From Marinobacter salarius (GTDB lineage: Bacteria > Pseudomonadota > Gammaproteobacteria > Pseudomonadales > Oleiphilaceae), in contig NZ_CP136693.1 of the NCBI RefSeq assembly GCF_032922745.1, forward strand, positions 310,001 to 374,000: a stretch of 64,000 nt of DNA. Direction: 5' to 3'. Of the stretch, positions 1 to 7,903 are shown piece after piece. The notes under the pieces are model-generated. The model was given only the letters and a program-made list of their open reading frames with translations. It searched no databases and was not told where the DNA came from. How positions within the stretch are numbered: the stretch's first letter is position 1; every line of letters starts with the position of its first letter. A program made the translations under genes and the position numbers.

Positions 1-171
1 TTCCTTGCCCATATTCACCAGCAGACACAGGGCGTCCGGGTTCTCGTTCTGGGCATGGTGAATAACCATATAGGGGCGATTATTACGCTGATACTGGATC
101 AGGAACAACTGAAAATAAACGATCCAGATAACCGCCATGACGGCGCTGCTGATGGGGCTTATGTATTCCAT
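1..171 (-). CDS. Small membrane protein, N-terminal part, cut by window edge
   Basis: Leftward gene whose first 57 codons are visible; it runs off the left edge. The start ATG at 171 has an AGGAG Shine-Dalgarno a few bases upstream. The visible protein begins MEYISPISSAVMAVIWIVYF and so has one hydrophobic N-terminal helix (about residues 8-25), then a polar stretch (QYQRNNRPYMVIHH) and a second part with DALCLLVNMG. I do not recognise the family. An inner-membrane protein with a short periplasmic N-terminus is the simplest reading. It is not listed among ordinary ORFs because its stop codon lies outside the window. Confidence 0.6.
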   Translation of the reverse strand, partial: MEYISPISSAVMAVIWIVYFQLFLIQYQRNNRPYMVIHHAQNENPDALCLLVNMGKE

Positions 172-251
172 TTGCTCTCCTGGTTCAGCCGACTTATGCG
201 CTTACACGTTCTGTCGATACACCAGGATTTCAACCCCATCTCCGAAACAGA

Positions 252-1559
252 TCACCCCTCGCTACTCAACCGCGCCACCACCGCCGCCAGATCCGTCATG
301 CCCTTTTCCACCTGCTGAATACCGGTAGCAATGCCGGAGATTTCGTCCGAGCTGCGGCGTGAAAGCGTTGACACCCCGTCCATATTCGCGCGCAGGGACT
401 CAATCAAGTGGCTGTTCTTGCCCACCACTGTGGAAATTTCTTCCAGGGATTCAGCAGTCTTTGCAGCCAGTTTACGCACCTCGTCGGCCACCACCGCGAA
501 CCCCCGCCCCATTTCGCCGGCACGGGCGGCTTCGATCGCAGCGTTCAGGGCCAACAGGTTGGTTTGCTCTGCCACAGTGCGAATGGTGCTGACAATACTG
601 CCAATCTGCTCGGCCTGAATTTCCAGATCCCGACTGACTTCAGTGGCGCTAGCCACCTCTATCAGTGCCGACTCCGAGGTTTCTACCGCAAGGTTGAGAG
701 CTCGAGTGGCTTCAGCAGCAATCTGTGACGTCTCCTCGGAAGTGGCGGCGGCAACGTCGGCCGCCTCACGGGCATTGTTCACCCGCGCGGTAATGTCCGA
801 GGCAAACTTGATCACCTTGTATACCTGCCCGCCAGCATCCAGCACAGGGCTGTAGGTGGCTTCCAGCCAGATACTTTTGCCGCTCCTGTCTCTGCGCTCA
901 AACTGCCCTGAAAAACTCTCACCATGAGCCAACCGCTTCCAGAAGTCCGGATTATCGCGATAGAAATCATCAAAGCAGAACATCCTGTGGTGCTGATGGA
1001 TGATCTCGTCCTTGGCGTAGCCGGTGGTGGCCAGGAAGTTCTCGTTGGCCTCCAGTATCGTGCCGTCGGGCGTGAACTTGATGACGGCCATGTAGCGGTC
1101 GAGGGCATCAAGCATGGCGGTATCATCCGCCACTTTGTCCTGGGCGGCAGTCGCGTCTGTTGCCAGTTTGATGACCTTGAAGACTTTCCCGTCCTCATCG
1201 GTGACGGGGAAATAGGTGGCCTCCAGCCAGACACGCCGACCATCCTTGGCAAAGCGGGGGAATGTGCCCTGTTTCTTGATACCGCGCCCGAGATCCTCCC
1301 AGAAGTGCTGGTATTCCAACGACGCCGTATAGCTTGAGTCACACAGCGCCCGGTGGTGCTTGCCAATGACCTCCTGGCGCTCGTACCCGACAATGGATAG
1401 CAGGATATCATTGGCAGACTCTACAATTCCCGAAGGGCTGAACTCGATATACCCGATCTGGGAGGCAATGGCATTCAGGGTTTGCTGAATCCTCTCCTGT
1501 TCGCCCCTGGAGACCGTTAACTGATCCGTCAATTCCGCAATACGATGGCGCCCAAACAT
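252..1559 (-). CDS. PAS-PAS methyl-accepting chemotaxis-type protein, BdlA-like
   Basis: Cytoplasmic sensory transducer of about 435 residues. Two consecutive PAS/PAC units (roughly residues 30-140 and 150-265; each has a GY..DEI/EVIGKHH helix and a W-EATY-PV-D--G-V-KVIK PAC strand) precede a methyl-accepting signalling domain with the conserved hairpin tip (EQTNLLALNAAIEAARAGE, then GFAVVADEVRKLA). No transmembrane helix is visible. The order and length match the Pseudomonas biofilm-dispersal protein BdlA (two PAS plus an MCP domain), so a role in redox- or ligand-linked biofilm dispersal is a reasonable inference; Aer-like energy sensing is the alternative. I chose the ATG at 1559 because an AGGGAGA lies 7 bases upstream; an in-frame ATG at 1592 would add 11 residues. 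Confidence 0.85.
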   Translation of the reverse strand: MFGRHRIAELTDQLTVSRGEQERIQQTLNAIASQIGYIEFSPSGIVESANDILLSIVGYERQEVIGKHHRALCDSSYTASLEYQHFWEDLGRGIKKQGTFPRFAKDGRRVWLEATYFPVTDEDGKVFKVIKLATDATAAQDKVADDTAMLDALDRYMAVIKFTPDGTILEANENFLATTGYAKDEIIHQHHRMFCFDDFYRDNPDFWKRLAHGESFSGQFERRDRSGKSIWLEATYSPVLDAGGQVYKVIKFASDITARVNNAREAADVAAATSEETSQIAAEATRALNLAVETSESALIEVASATEVSRDLEIQAEQIGSIVSTIRTVAEQTNLLALNAAIEAARAGEMGRGFAVVADEVRKLAAKTAESLEEISTVVGKNSHLIESLRANMDGVSTLSRRSSDEISGIATGIQQVEKGMTDLAAVVARLSSEG

Positions 1560-1843
1560 GACATTCTCTCCCTGATGGATGAAGCAGCACATTGCTCAAT
1601 ATATGCTCAACCCATCGGGGAAATAAGTAGCTTAAGGTACAGTTAAGGTAACGAACTGTAAGAAACAATTGCAGTACATTTTTAGCTCAGTTACCGGCTA
1701 TTGTCAGCGCACTGCTGAATGCCCGTCTTCCCCTAGTTGGTCACGGATCTGGAACAGGGCACACAGGGCGTCCAGAAGGGGCCGCTCCAGGGTGTGGCGT
1801 CGCGTTCGTTGACGGTTTGCTGGCACGAGGGTGGTATACACCT

Positions 1844-2734
1844 TCAGCGGTAGATATCAGAGCTTTGAGTAGGGTAGACGTCTATCGTCCTGTGATACTG
1901 GCTTGGTGAGGCACCAATATGTCGTCGGAAAAAGCGGGTGAAATGCCCCTGACAGGAAAAGCCCAGAGTATCCGAGAGGTTGCCAAGCGTACACGAGCGG
2001 TTTTCTGAAAGCCATTGGAAAGCCAGCTGCATCTTCCCAATGTTGGCCAACATCTGGGGCGTCATGCCAGTATTCTTCCTGAAGAGGGCGAAAAACTGGG
2101 CCCTGGACAAGCCGCACTCACGGGCGATAGCCTCCATGTCAAGATCACCCTGGGGCTTGTTCAGAATAAGCTCTTTGGCTTTCCGGATTCGCGCATCGTG
2201 GAAGCCGCCAGCGGAAGATACCCTTAAACGGGACAAATGGATCCAGTCTGAATACCTCTCAATAATACTAATCATCAGATCAAAGAGCATACCCTCCAGC
2301 CGCTGAGACTGAATAGTATCGAATGACAGCACGTCCGATATCAGCAGATCCGCTTTGGTACGGATAGACGGCGTCAGCTGGATACAGGGTTGAGAGAAAA
2401 AATCAGAACGACCACTGAGCGACAATGTGTCCTTCAGAGCCGCAAGCCAGTTCGGATCGATATACAGGGCCAGGATCACGGTGTCGTCGGAGCCATGTTG
2501 ATGGTCGTAGGAATGCGGCTCCCAGGCATTGACCAGAACGGCGGTATGGTCGGTCAGTGGCTGCTGCCGATTCCGGACCGAAAAGAAGGTATCGCCTCCT
2601 GACGCTTTCAGAAGAACATGGCATTCTGAGTGAGCATGTGGGACGAGCGACTCATCCATTCCGAGCAACGCAACCCGCCCGAATGCCCCGTGAAAGATTC
2701 GGAGAGCACGTGACATAACCAGGACCTTAACCAT
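1844..2734 (-). CDS. AraC-family transcriptional regulator
   Basis: About 297 residues. The N-terminal half holds a cupin-like sensor (HAHSECHVLLKASGG, then AVLVNAWEPHSY, typical of AraC arms). The last ~100 residues carry the two AraC helix-turn-helix motifs (AIARECGLSRAQFFALFRK and LSDTLGFSCQGHFTRFFRR). It sits just downstream of, and in the same direction as, the benE-ligase-molybdenum hydroxylase genes, so it is the likely local activator of that catabolic cluster (inference). The open frame extends to 2821 but its first residues do not look like the family; ATG 2734 or ATG 2716 (which has AAGG 9 bases upstream) are both possible starts. Confidence 0.85.
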   Translation of the reverse strand: MVKVLVMSRALRIFHGAFGRVALLGMDESLVPHAHSECHVLLKASGGDTFFSVRNRQQPLTDHTAVLVNAWEPHSYDHQHGSDDTVILALYIDPNWLAALKDTLSLSGRSDFFSQPCIQLTPSIRTKADLLISDVLSFDTIQSQRLEGMLFDLMISIIERYSDWIHLSRLRVSSAGGFHDARIRKAKELILNKPQGDLDMEAIARECGLSRAQFFALFRKNTGMTPQMLANIGKMQLAFQWLSENRSCTLGNLSDTLGFSCQGHFTRFFRRHIGASPSQYHRTIDVYPTQSSDIYR

Positions 2735-2873
2735 GTGGCATCTTTTCGAGACTACCACCTCTTGATTTTGTTTACTAATAGCTTGCGTTGTACCGCTCAG
2801 TAGATTCTGGAAGGACCGCATCCCTGCGGCCCAATTGGTTAGAGCTGGTACGAATATTGCCGTCTCGCTCTAC

Positions 2874-4127
2874 TTACTTTGCTTTATTTTCCGACGGTTT
2901 CTCCGACAACATCAGGGAGACCAGAATCCCGAAAACCAACGCCCAGAAAGGAGAGCTGATACCAAAGAGACTGATACCGCTCATTGCAACCAGCAACGCA
3001 ACCATGGCACCGATCTGATGGCCAGCTGCTTTCGAAAAAGCGTGTTGGAAAGCCGCGATCAGGACACCAATCATAGCCAGGCCCGCGACGGCGCCGATCA
3101 GCGCCTTGGGTAAGGCGAGAATAAAGGGAACGGCCGCCCCGGCAAAAAGACCGAAGGCGCAGAAAAGGACGCCATTGACCACGGTTGCACCGTAGCGTTT
3201 GGATTTGTCGTCTCCCGCCTGCTCGGACGAACAGATCGCGGTCATTGGGCCAGCAATATTGGCGTTGTGACCACCGATTGCACCGGCAATCATGCCGCCA
3301 ATACCGCTAATGGTGGTCATTGCGTTGATGGGTGGACGATAATCCTCGGCCATCAGGACACCCATCGCCTGGGCGTTTTCCGCACCGATCACCAGGGCCG
3401 CCAATGGAATAGAAATAGCAAGCAGCCCATTCAGGGTAAAGGTCGGCATGGTCAGCTCCGGCGCGACAAAGGCAATGTTCACATCGGCCGGCTGTATGGA
3501 GCCCATCGCAAGTGCAATGCCGAAACCGACGATGGCCGCCGTCAGGACGGGTGGTACGGCCTTGGTGAGGCGGGCGGAAAGGAAGAAAGCCACGGCGGCC
3601 GAACCGGCAATCAGTGGCATGCTTTCCACTGACTGAACCGCCCCAGTGCCAAACCGGATCAACGCGCCAGCGATCATTGCCATGACAATGGGCATCGGCA
3701 GCCAGTTCATGATGCGGCCGATAACGCCGCTTACTCCGAGCAACAGCACGATGGCGCCGCTCATGATGAAAGCCCCAACGGCCTCGGTAAAGGGAATTGT
3801 AGCCAGCGCTCCGATCATGATGGCTGCGCCGGGAATTGAGTAGGCCCCGGTGATGGGCTGGCGATAGCGAAGCGCCATGACGAGACTGATCAGCCCACCC
3901 ACAAAGTAGATGGCGAGCAGCCAGGCCACGGTCTGCCCGTTACTCAGATTACCTGCTTCGGCGGCACTGATAACGATCAACGCCGGTCCCGAACAGCCAA
4001 ATAGCGCGGCCACAACCCCCGCGCTGACGGACTTGACGTTCAGGGCTTGCATCAGGCTCTTCAACCACGGAGCGGATGGATCAGCGGCAGGAGATGTATC
4101 CGGATTTTCGAGTGTTTGATTTTGCAT
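2874..4127 (-). CDS. benE: BenE-type benzoate/H+ symporter family permease
   Basis: Inner-membrane secondary transporter of about 417 residues with roughly 11-12 hydrophobic helices. The family hallmark region is clear: SAGVVAALFGCSGPALIV near residue 35, then YSIPGAAIMIG and the GGHNANIAGPMTAICSS loop near the middle. BenE proteins import benzoate-like acids with protons. Start ATG 4127 has an AGACAGG upstream and fits the family length; the frame stays open to 4334 without family-like sequence. It is the distal gene of the enoyl-CoA hydratase, ligase and molybdenum-hydroxylase cluster, so it probably imports the aromatic or heterocyclic acid that the cluster degrades. Substrate identity is inferred from the family only. 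Confidence 0.88.
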   Translation of the reverse strand: MQNQTLENPDTSPAADPSAPWLKSLMQALNVKSVSAGVVAALFGCSGPALIVISAAEAGNLSNGQTVAWLLAIYFVGGLISLVMALRYRQPITGAYSIPGAAIMIGALATIPFTEAVGAFIMSGAIVLLLGVSGVIGRIMNWLPMPIVMAMIAGALIRFGTGAVQSVESMPLIAGSAAVAFFLSARLTKAVPPVLTAAIVGFGIALAMGSIQPADVNIAFVAPELTMPTFTLNGLLAISIPLAALVIGAENAQAMGVLMAEDYRPPINAMTTISGIGGMIAGAIGGHNANIAGPMTAICSSEQAGDDKSKRYGATVVNGVLFCAFGLFAGAAVPFILALPKALIGAVAGLAMIGVLIAAFQHAFSKAAGHQIGAMVALLVAMSGISLFGISSPFWALVFGILVSLMLSEKPSENKAK

Positions 4128-4194
4128 AACCTGTCTCTCATTGTTGTTGGATGTCAGGTATTTCGATGACTGATATCGTGTACTTACATCAGGT

Positions 4195-4998
4195 TCATTT
4201 ACCCCGGAATTCAGGCTTACGTTTCTCCTGAAAGGCTTCCACTCCCTCACGGAAATCCTCGGAAGAACGCAGGCGGCTGTAGCAGTGCCCCTCCATCTCA
4301 ATGGCGACCGACAAGGTGGCGTCCTCATTGTCATTGATCATCCGCTTGGCCGTACGCTGTGCCAGTGGGGAGAAAAACCGCAACTCTTTCACCAGCGCAT
4401 CCGTTGCCCTTTCCAGCTCATCATCGGCAACACATTCAGTCACGAAGCCCCACTCAAGAGCCTGGGAGCCGCTGATTCGCCTGGCACGCATTACCATGTC
4501 CTTGGTGCGGGTGATGCCGATGGTTTTTTGTAGCCGGGCCGAACCACCCGAACCGGGTATTTGCCCCAACTTCTGCTCTGGCAATGCATAAAGGGTTGTT
4601 TCCGATGCAATGCGAAAATCGCAGGCCAGGGACAGTTCGAAGCCAACCCCGAAGGTGTAGCCACGGTTAGCAGCGATCACCGGCTTGCTGCAACGAGCCG
4701 GTGCCGCAACGTTGTCTGCCAGTTTCGATACATGTTCTGGTGAAGCTTCCAGGAAGCCCCGGATATTACCGCCGCTGGAGAAATGCTCCCCAACACCGCG
4801 CAGCACGATGACCCGGACGTCCGAAAGCTCGTCCAGAGCCTCGAAGACCGAGCGCAACTCATCACGCTGGTTCATCTCTATAACGTTCAGAGGCGGGCGG
4901 TTAAGCACGATATCCGCACGTTCCCCGGCAGGATCAAGATGGACCTCGAAGCCGTCGAAGCCCGAGGACAGGAATTCCTTCAATTCATTCTCTTTCAT
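4195..4998 (-). CDS. Enoyl-CoA hydratase/isomerase family protein
   Basis: Crotonase-fold protein of about 267 residues. Visible hallmarks are the oxyanion-hole segment GVGEHFSSGGNIRGF and the second oxyanion region RGYTFGVGFELSLACDFRIA, followed by LPEQKLGQIPGSGGSARL. In the second half an E-L-G-P active-site pattern is present in altered form (LGQIPGSGG). It lies between the ligase (its stop overlaps the alternative GTG start at 5022) and benE, so it probably hydrates a ring-derived or unsaturated acyl-CoA made by the cluster. The N-terminal RADIVLNRPPLNVIEM resembles cyclohexadiene-carbonyl-CoA hydratases, but I cannot assign a substrate. ATG 4998 with AGGA upstream is preferred over GTG 5022. 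Confidence 0.82.
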   Translation of the reverse strand: MKENELKEFLSSGFDGFEVHLDPAGERADIVLNRPPLNVIEMNQRDELRSVFEALDELSDVRVIVLRGVGEHFSSGGNIRGFLEASPEHVSKLADNVAAPARCSKPVIAANRGYTFGVGFELSLACDFRIASETTLYALPEQKLGQIPGSGGSARLQKTIGITRTKDMVMRARRISGSQALEWGFVTECVADDELERATDALVKELRFFSPLAQRTAKRMINDNEDATLSVAIEMEGHCYSRLRSSEDFREGVEAFQEKRKPEFRGK

Positions 4999-5018
4999 GG
5001 CAGTATGTCCTGTAATGG

Positions 5019-6548
5019 TCACTGGTTGTTGGTGGTGGAGGGCTCCTGCTCTCGCAGTACCCGACGAAGAATCTTGCCCACCGGCGACTTGGGAATTTCG
5101 TCGACGAAGACATAACGACGAGGTCGTTTGAACCGGGTCAGCTCACGCTCAATACAGTGACGGTCGAGTTCTTCCTCTTTGATCGGTGCCCGGGGTTTCA
5201 CAAAAGCGGTGACGATCTTGCCCCAGCGTTCATCAGGCAGGCCTACCACCACAACTTCTTCTACCTGGGGGTGCAGGGAAAGAACGTCTTCGATCTCCAC
5301 CGGGCTGACGTTCTCGCCGCCGGTGATAATCAGATCATCAACCCGCCCGGTCACAAAAAGGTCACCGTCGGCGTCGAAATAGCCAGTATCACTGGTGAAA
5401 TACCAGCCCTGTTTTAGGGCCTTTTGGTCGGCATCCGGTCGTTGCCAGTAACCCTGAAAGGCTTCGTCACCGTTCATGTCGGCAATGATTTCGCCTTCCT
5501 CGCAAACGGGCATTTGCTCGTCGGGTGTGTCGGCTCCAATCCGGACGACGCGAATGCGCTGATTGAGGGAAGCACGCCCAGAGGAGCCGGGCTTTTGGCT
5601 GGCGTTCTGGTCGATGGTGAAGGTGTAGATCTCGGAACTGCCGTAGTGATTGACGAACAGACTGGGATTGAAAGCGGCCTCTACACGGGCGATCAGTCCA
5701 GCGCTCATGGGGGCGCCAGCATAGCCGAGCTTGTCAACACTCCCAACACGCCCCGGGTCGAAATCCGGATGTTCGATCAGCATGTGGTAGAGCGTTGGCA
5801 CCAGGTAGAGATTACTGACCTGCTCACGCTCAATCGCATCGAGCGTTTCCTTGGGGTCAAACTTCGGTATGCATACGAATTTGCCATCAACCAACGCCAT
5901 GGAGAGCAGCGAGCGCACTCCCATGGTGTGATAGAGCGGCATGACACCGAGCGTGCACTCATCGTGTCGATAAAGATTCTGCGCCACATGGGCCAGCGCC
6001 GCCGAACGCTCTGCCCGGTGCACCCGGGGCACGCCCTTGGGTTTGCCACTGGTGCCCGAGGTATAGAGCATCAGCGAAAGATCCTCTGCCGTGGCCCGCA
6101 GTATGGTGTCACCCCGGGTGCCCAGAAGACTGTTGAAGTCATGGGCGTCCGGGTCCTTGATCTGGCCAGAGGTAATGCGCACAAGAGACCGGGCAGACGA
6201 GCAGTTTTGCACCGCTTCGCTGGCGGATTCGTCGTAGGCGACAACACGTGCCTCGGTATCGGTGATCAAGAATTCAAGATCCTGGGCGGTCGAACGCCAA
6301 TTTACCGGAGTCACAATGATACCGGCGAACTGGCATGCCCAGTGCAGCGTCGCCATCTGCCAGCGGTTCTGCATGATGACCAGCAGGCGGTCTCCTTTAC
6401 TCAGACCAAACCCTTCGAGGCATCGGGCGACGCTCTGGATGTCCTGGAACCAGGTCTCATAGCTTTTGCGCAGGGTTCCGTCCGCAATCGCTGTCGCCTG
6501 GGGGCGGCGCTCCACAGACGCAAGAAAACTTCGACCAAGATCAAACAT
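5019..6548 (-). CDS. AMP-forming acid:CoA ligase
   Basis: Adenylate-forming ligase of 509 residues that activates a carboxylic acid with ATP and CoA. The phosphate-binding P-loop is LMLYTSGTSGKPKGVP; the hinge/A8 region is TGRVDDLIITGGENVSPVEIE, and the C-terminal lysine motif is KSPVGKILRRVLRE. The ATG at 6548 overlaps the end of the upstream [2Fe-2S] subunit gene by 8 bases and has AGGAG 7 bases upstream, so the two are translationally coupled. Coupling to a molybdenum hydroxylase suggests that the hydroxylase acts on the free acid or on its CoA ester. It resembles benzoate/cyclohexanecarboxylate-type ligases in general layout, but specificity cannot be read from the sequence. Confidence 0.87.
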   Translation of the reverse strand: MFDLGRSFLASVERRPQATAIADGTLRKSYETWFQDIQSVARCLEGFGLSKGDRLLVIMQNRWQMATLHWACQFAGIIVTPVNWRSTAQDLEFLITDTEARVVAYDESASEAVQNCSSARSLVRITSGQIKDPDAHDFNSLLGTRGDTILRATAEDLSLMLYTSGTSGKPKGVPRVHRAERSAALAHVAQNLYRHDECTLGVMPLYHTMGVRSLLSMALVDGKFVCIPKFDPKETLDAIEREQVSNLYLVPTLYHMLIEHPDFDPGRVGSVDKLGYAGAPMSAGLIARVEAAFNPSLFVNHYGSSEIYTFTIDQNASQKPGSSGRASLNQRIRVVRIGADTPDEQMPVCEEGEIIADMNGDEAFQGYWQRPDADQKALKQGWYFTSDTGYFDADGDLFVTGRVDDLIITGGENVSPVEIEDVLSLHPQVEEVVVVGLPDERWGKIVTAFVKPRAPIKEEELDRHCIERELTRFKRPRRYVFVDEIPKSPVGKILRRVLREQEPSTTNNQ

Positions 6549-7074
6549 TATTGTTCTCCTGTTCTTTGTCGGTTGGTCCTGAAACCTCGTGATCACGCGT
6601 TTCGGCGACCTCAAGGATGGCGTTGACGATGCCCGTGTAGCCTGTGCAACGACACAGGTGCCCCGATAACATGTCGCGGACCTGCGTCTCGGTGGGTCTC
6701 GATACCCGGGTCAGGAACTCGGTACTGGATATCAGGATGCCCGCGGTACAGAAGCCGCATTGCAGGGCATGGTGTTTGCGAAACGCCTGCTGGAGATCAT
6801 TCAGCGTCTCTTCGCGGGCGAGCGACTCGACCGTCTGCAAATCCCTGCCCTGAGCCTGTACCGCCAGCATCAGACAGGAACGGCTGGCCCGACCGTCGAC
6901 CAGTACCGTGCAGGCACCGCATACACCGTGCTCACAGCCCACCCGCGTGCCGGTGGCGCCCAGTTCGTGGCGCAGGAAATCACTGAGCAGTGTGCGCGGC
7001 TCTGCATAACCGGCGCGTTCCCGGCCATTGAGAGTGACAGTGACACGGTGCCGTGTATCAGCCTTGAGGTGCAT
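6541..7074 (-). CDS. [2Fe-2S] subunit of a molybdenum hydroxylase
   Basis: Small iron-sulfur subunit (about 177 residues) of a xanthine-oxidase-family enzyme. It has the plant-type [2Fe-2S] ligands in CEHGVCGACTVLVDG plus a later cysteine (RSCL), and the second, helical cluster site QCGFCTAGIL and GHLCRCTGY. It shuttles electrons from the Mo cofactor to the FAD subunit. Several starts are possible (7104, 7083, 7074); ATG 7074 has AGAAGG about 8 bases upstream. All overlap the end of the FAD-subunit gene. A 25-residue acidic, polar C-terminal tail (ending NNNV) extends beyond the usual family end. Confidence 0.92.
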   Translation of the reverse strand: MHLKADTRHRVTVTLNGRERAGYAEPRTLLSDFLRHELGATGTRVGCEHGVCGACTVLVDGRASRSCLMLAVQAQGRDLQTVESLAREETLNDLQQAFRKHHALQCGFCTAGILISSTEFLTRVSRPTETQVRDMLSGHLCRCTGYTGIVNAILEVAETRDHEVSGPTDKEQENNNV

Positions 7075-7903
7075 GGGTGTCATCCTTCTGAGCGGAACAT
7101 TCATCTATCAGGCGAGAACCCAGCTCACGTACCAGATGGCGACGATAGACAGCCGAGGCGTGGGCGTCGTCCTGAGCATTGAGGGACCAGGCAAAGTGAT
7201 TGAGCCATGACGCCCGGGCATCATTACCGGTCATGCTTCGACGAACCGGCCGGTCGGCAACACCGCCGACCGTCAGGTCAGTTCTGTCCTCGCAAATCCT
7301 GACAGCCAGGGCAACAATGGCGAAGTCACCATGGCGCATTGAGACCTCGCGGAAGCGGTAACGTTCGTTACCCTGGCCGAGTGGAAAACGCACTTCCGTA
7401 ATCAGTTCGTCCGGGCGTTTTGCCGTGGTCAGAATCCCCTGAAAAAATTCGTGAGCGGGTAATTTTCGGGTTTTGCCCTTACGGGCTTCCAGAACGACCT
7501 CGCCTCCGAGAGCGGTCAGACACAAGGGCAGTTCGGCACTGGGGTCGGCATGAGCAATCGACCCGCACACAGTCCCGCGATTGCGCGTCTGGGCATGACC
7601 AATCCAGGGCATGGCCTGGGCGAGAAGCGGCACCTTATCGGCGAGGCCGGGATGCTCCAGCAGTTCTGCCTGGGTAATACCAGCACCGACTGCGAGATAA
7701 TCCCCGCGATCCTCGATGTAATGCAGGTCCTGAATCCCGGCAATGTCGATCAAAAGCCCGGGCTGGGCAAACCGCATGTTCAGCACCGCCATCAGTGACT
7801 GGCCACCGGCGATAAGCCGTGCATCATCACCAAACTCGTGCAAGAGGTCACAGGCCTCCCGCCGGGTGCCGGGCCGGGTATAATCAAAAGTGGCCGGTTT
7901 CAT
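7058..7903 (-). CDS. FAD-binding subunit of a molybdenum hydroxylase
   Basis: Medium subunit of 281 residues of the CoxM/xanthine dehydrogenase FAD family. It has the FAD-binding segments DARLIAGGQSLMAVLNMR near residue 28 and the TRNRGTVCGSIAHADPSAELP loop near residue 105. The start ATG overlaps the TGA of the large-subunit gene (ATGA at 7900-7903), and its own end overlaps the start of the iron-sulfur subunit, so all three subunits are translationally coupled. The gene order large-medium-small is less common than medium-small-large. It passes electrons from the iron-sulfur clusters to an unknown acceptor. Confidence 0.92.
   Translation of the reverse strand: MKPATFDYTRPGTRREACDLLHEFGDDARLIAGGQSLMAVLNMRFAQPGLLIDIAGIQDLHYIEDRGDYLAVGAGITQAELLEHPGLADKVPLLAQAMPWIGHAQTRNRGTVCGSIAHADPSAELPLCLTALGGEVVLEARKGKTRKLPAHEFFQGILTTAKRPDELITEVRFPLGQGNERYRFREVSMRHGDFAIVALAVRICEDRTDLTVGGVADRPVRRSMTGNDARASWLNHFAWSLNAQDDAHASAVYRRHLVRELGSRLIDECSAQKDDTHAPQG

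Noticed and set aside
2788..2812. CCGCA/TGCGG hairpin between benE and the AraC gene as terminator
   Set aside because: Stem of only five pairs and no T-run; too weak to call.
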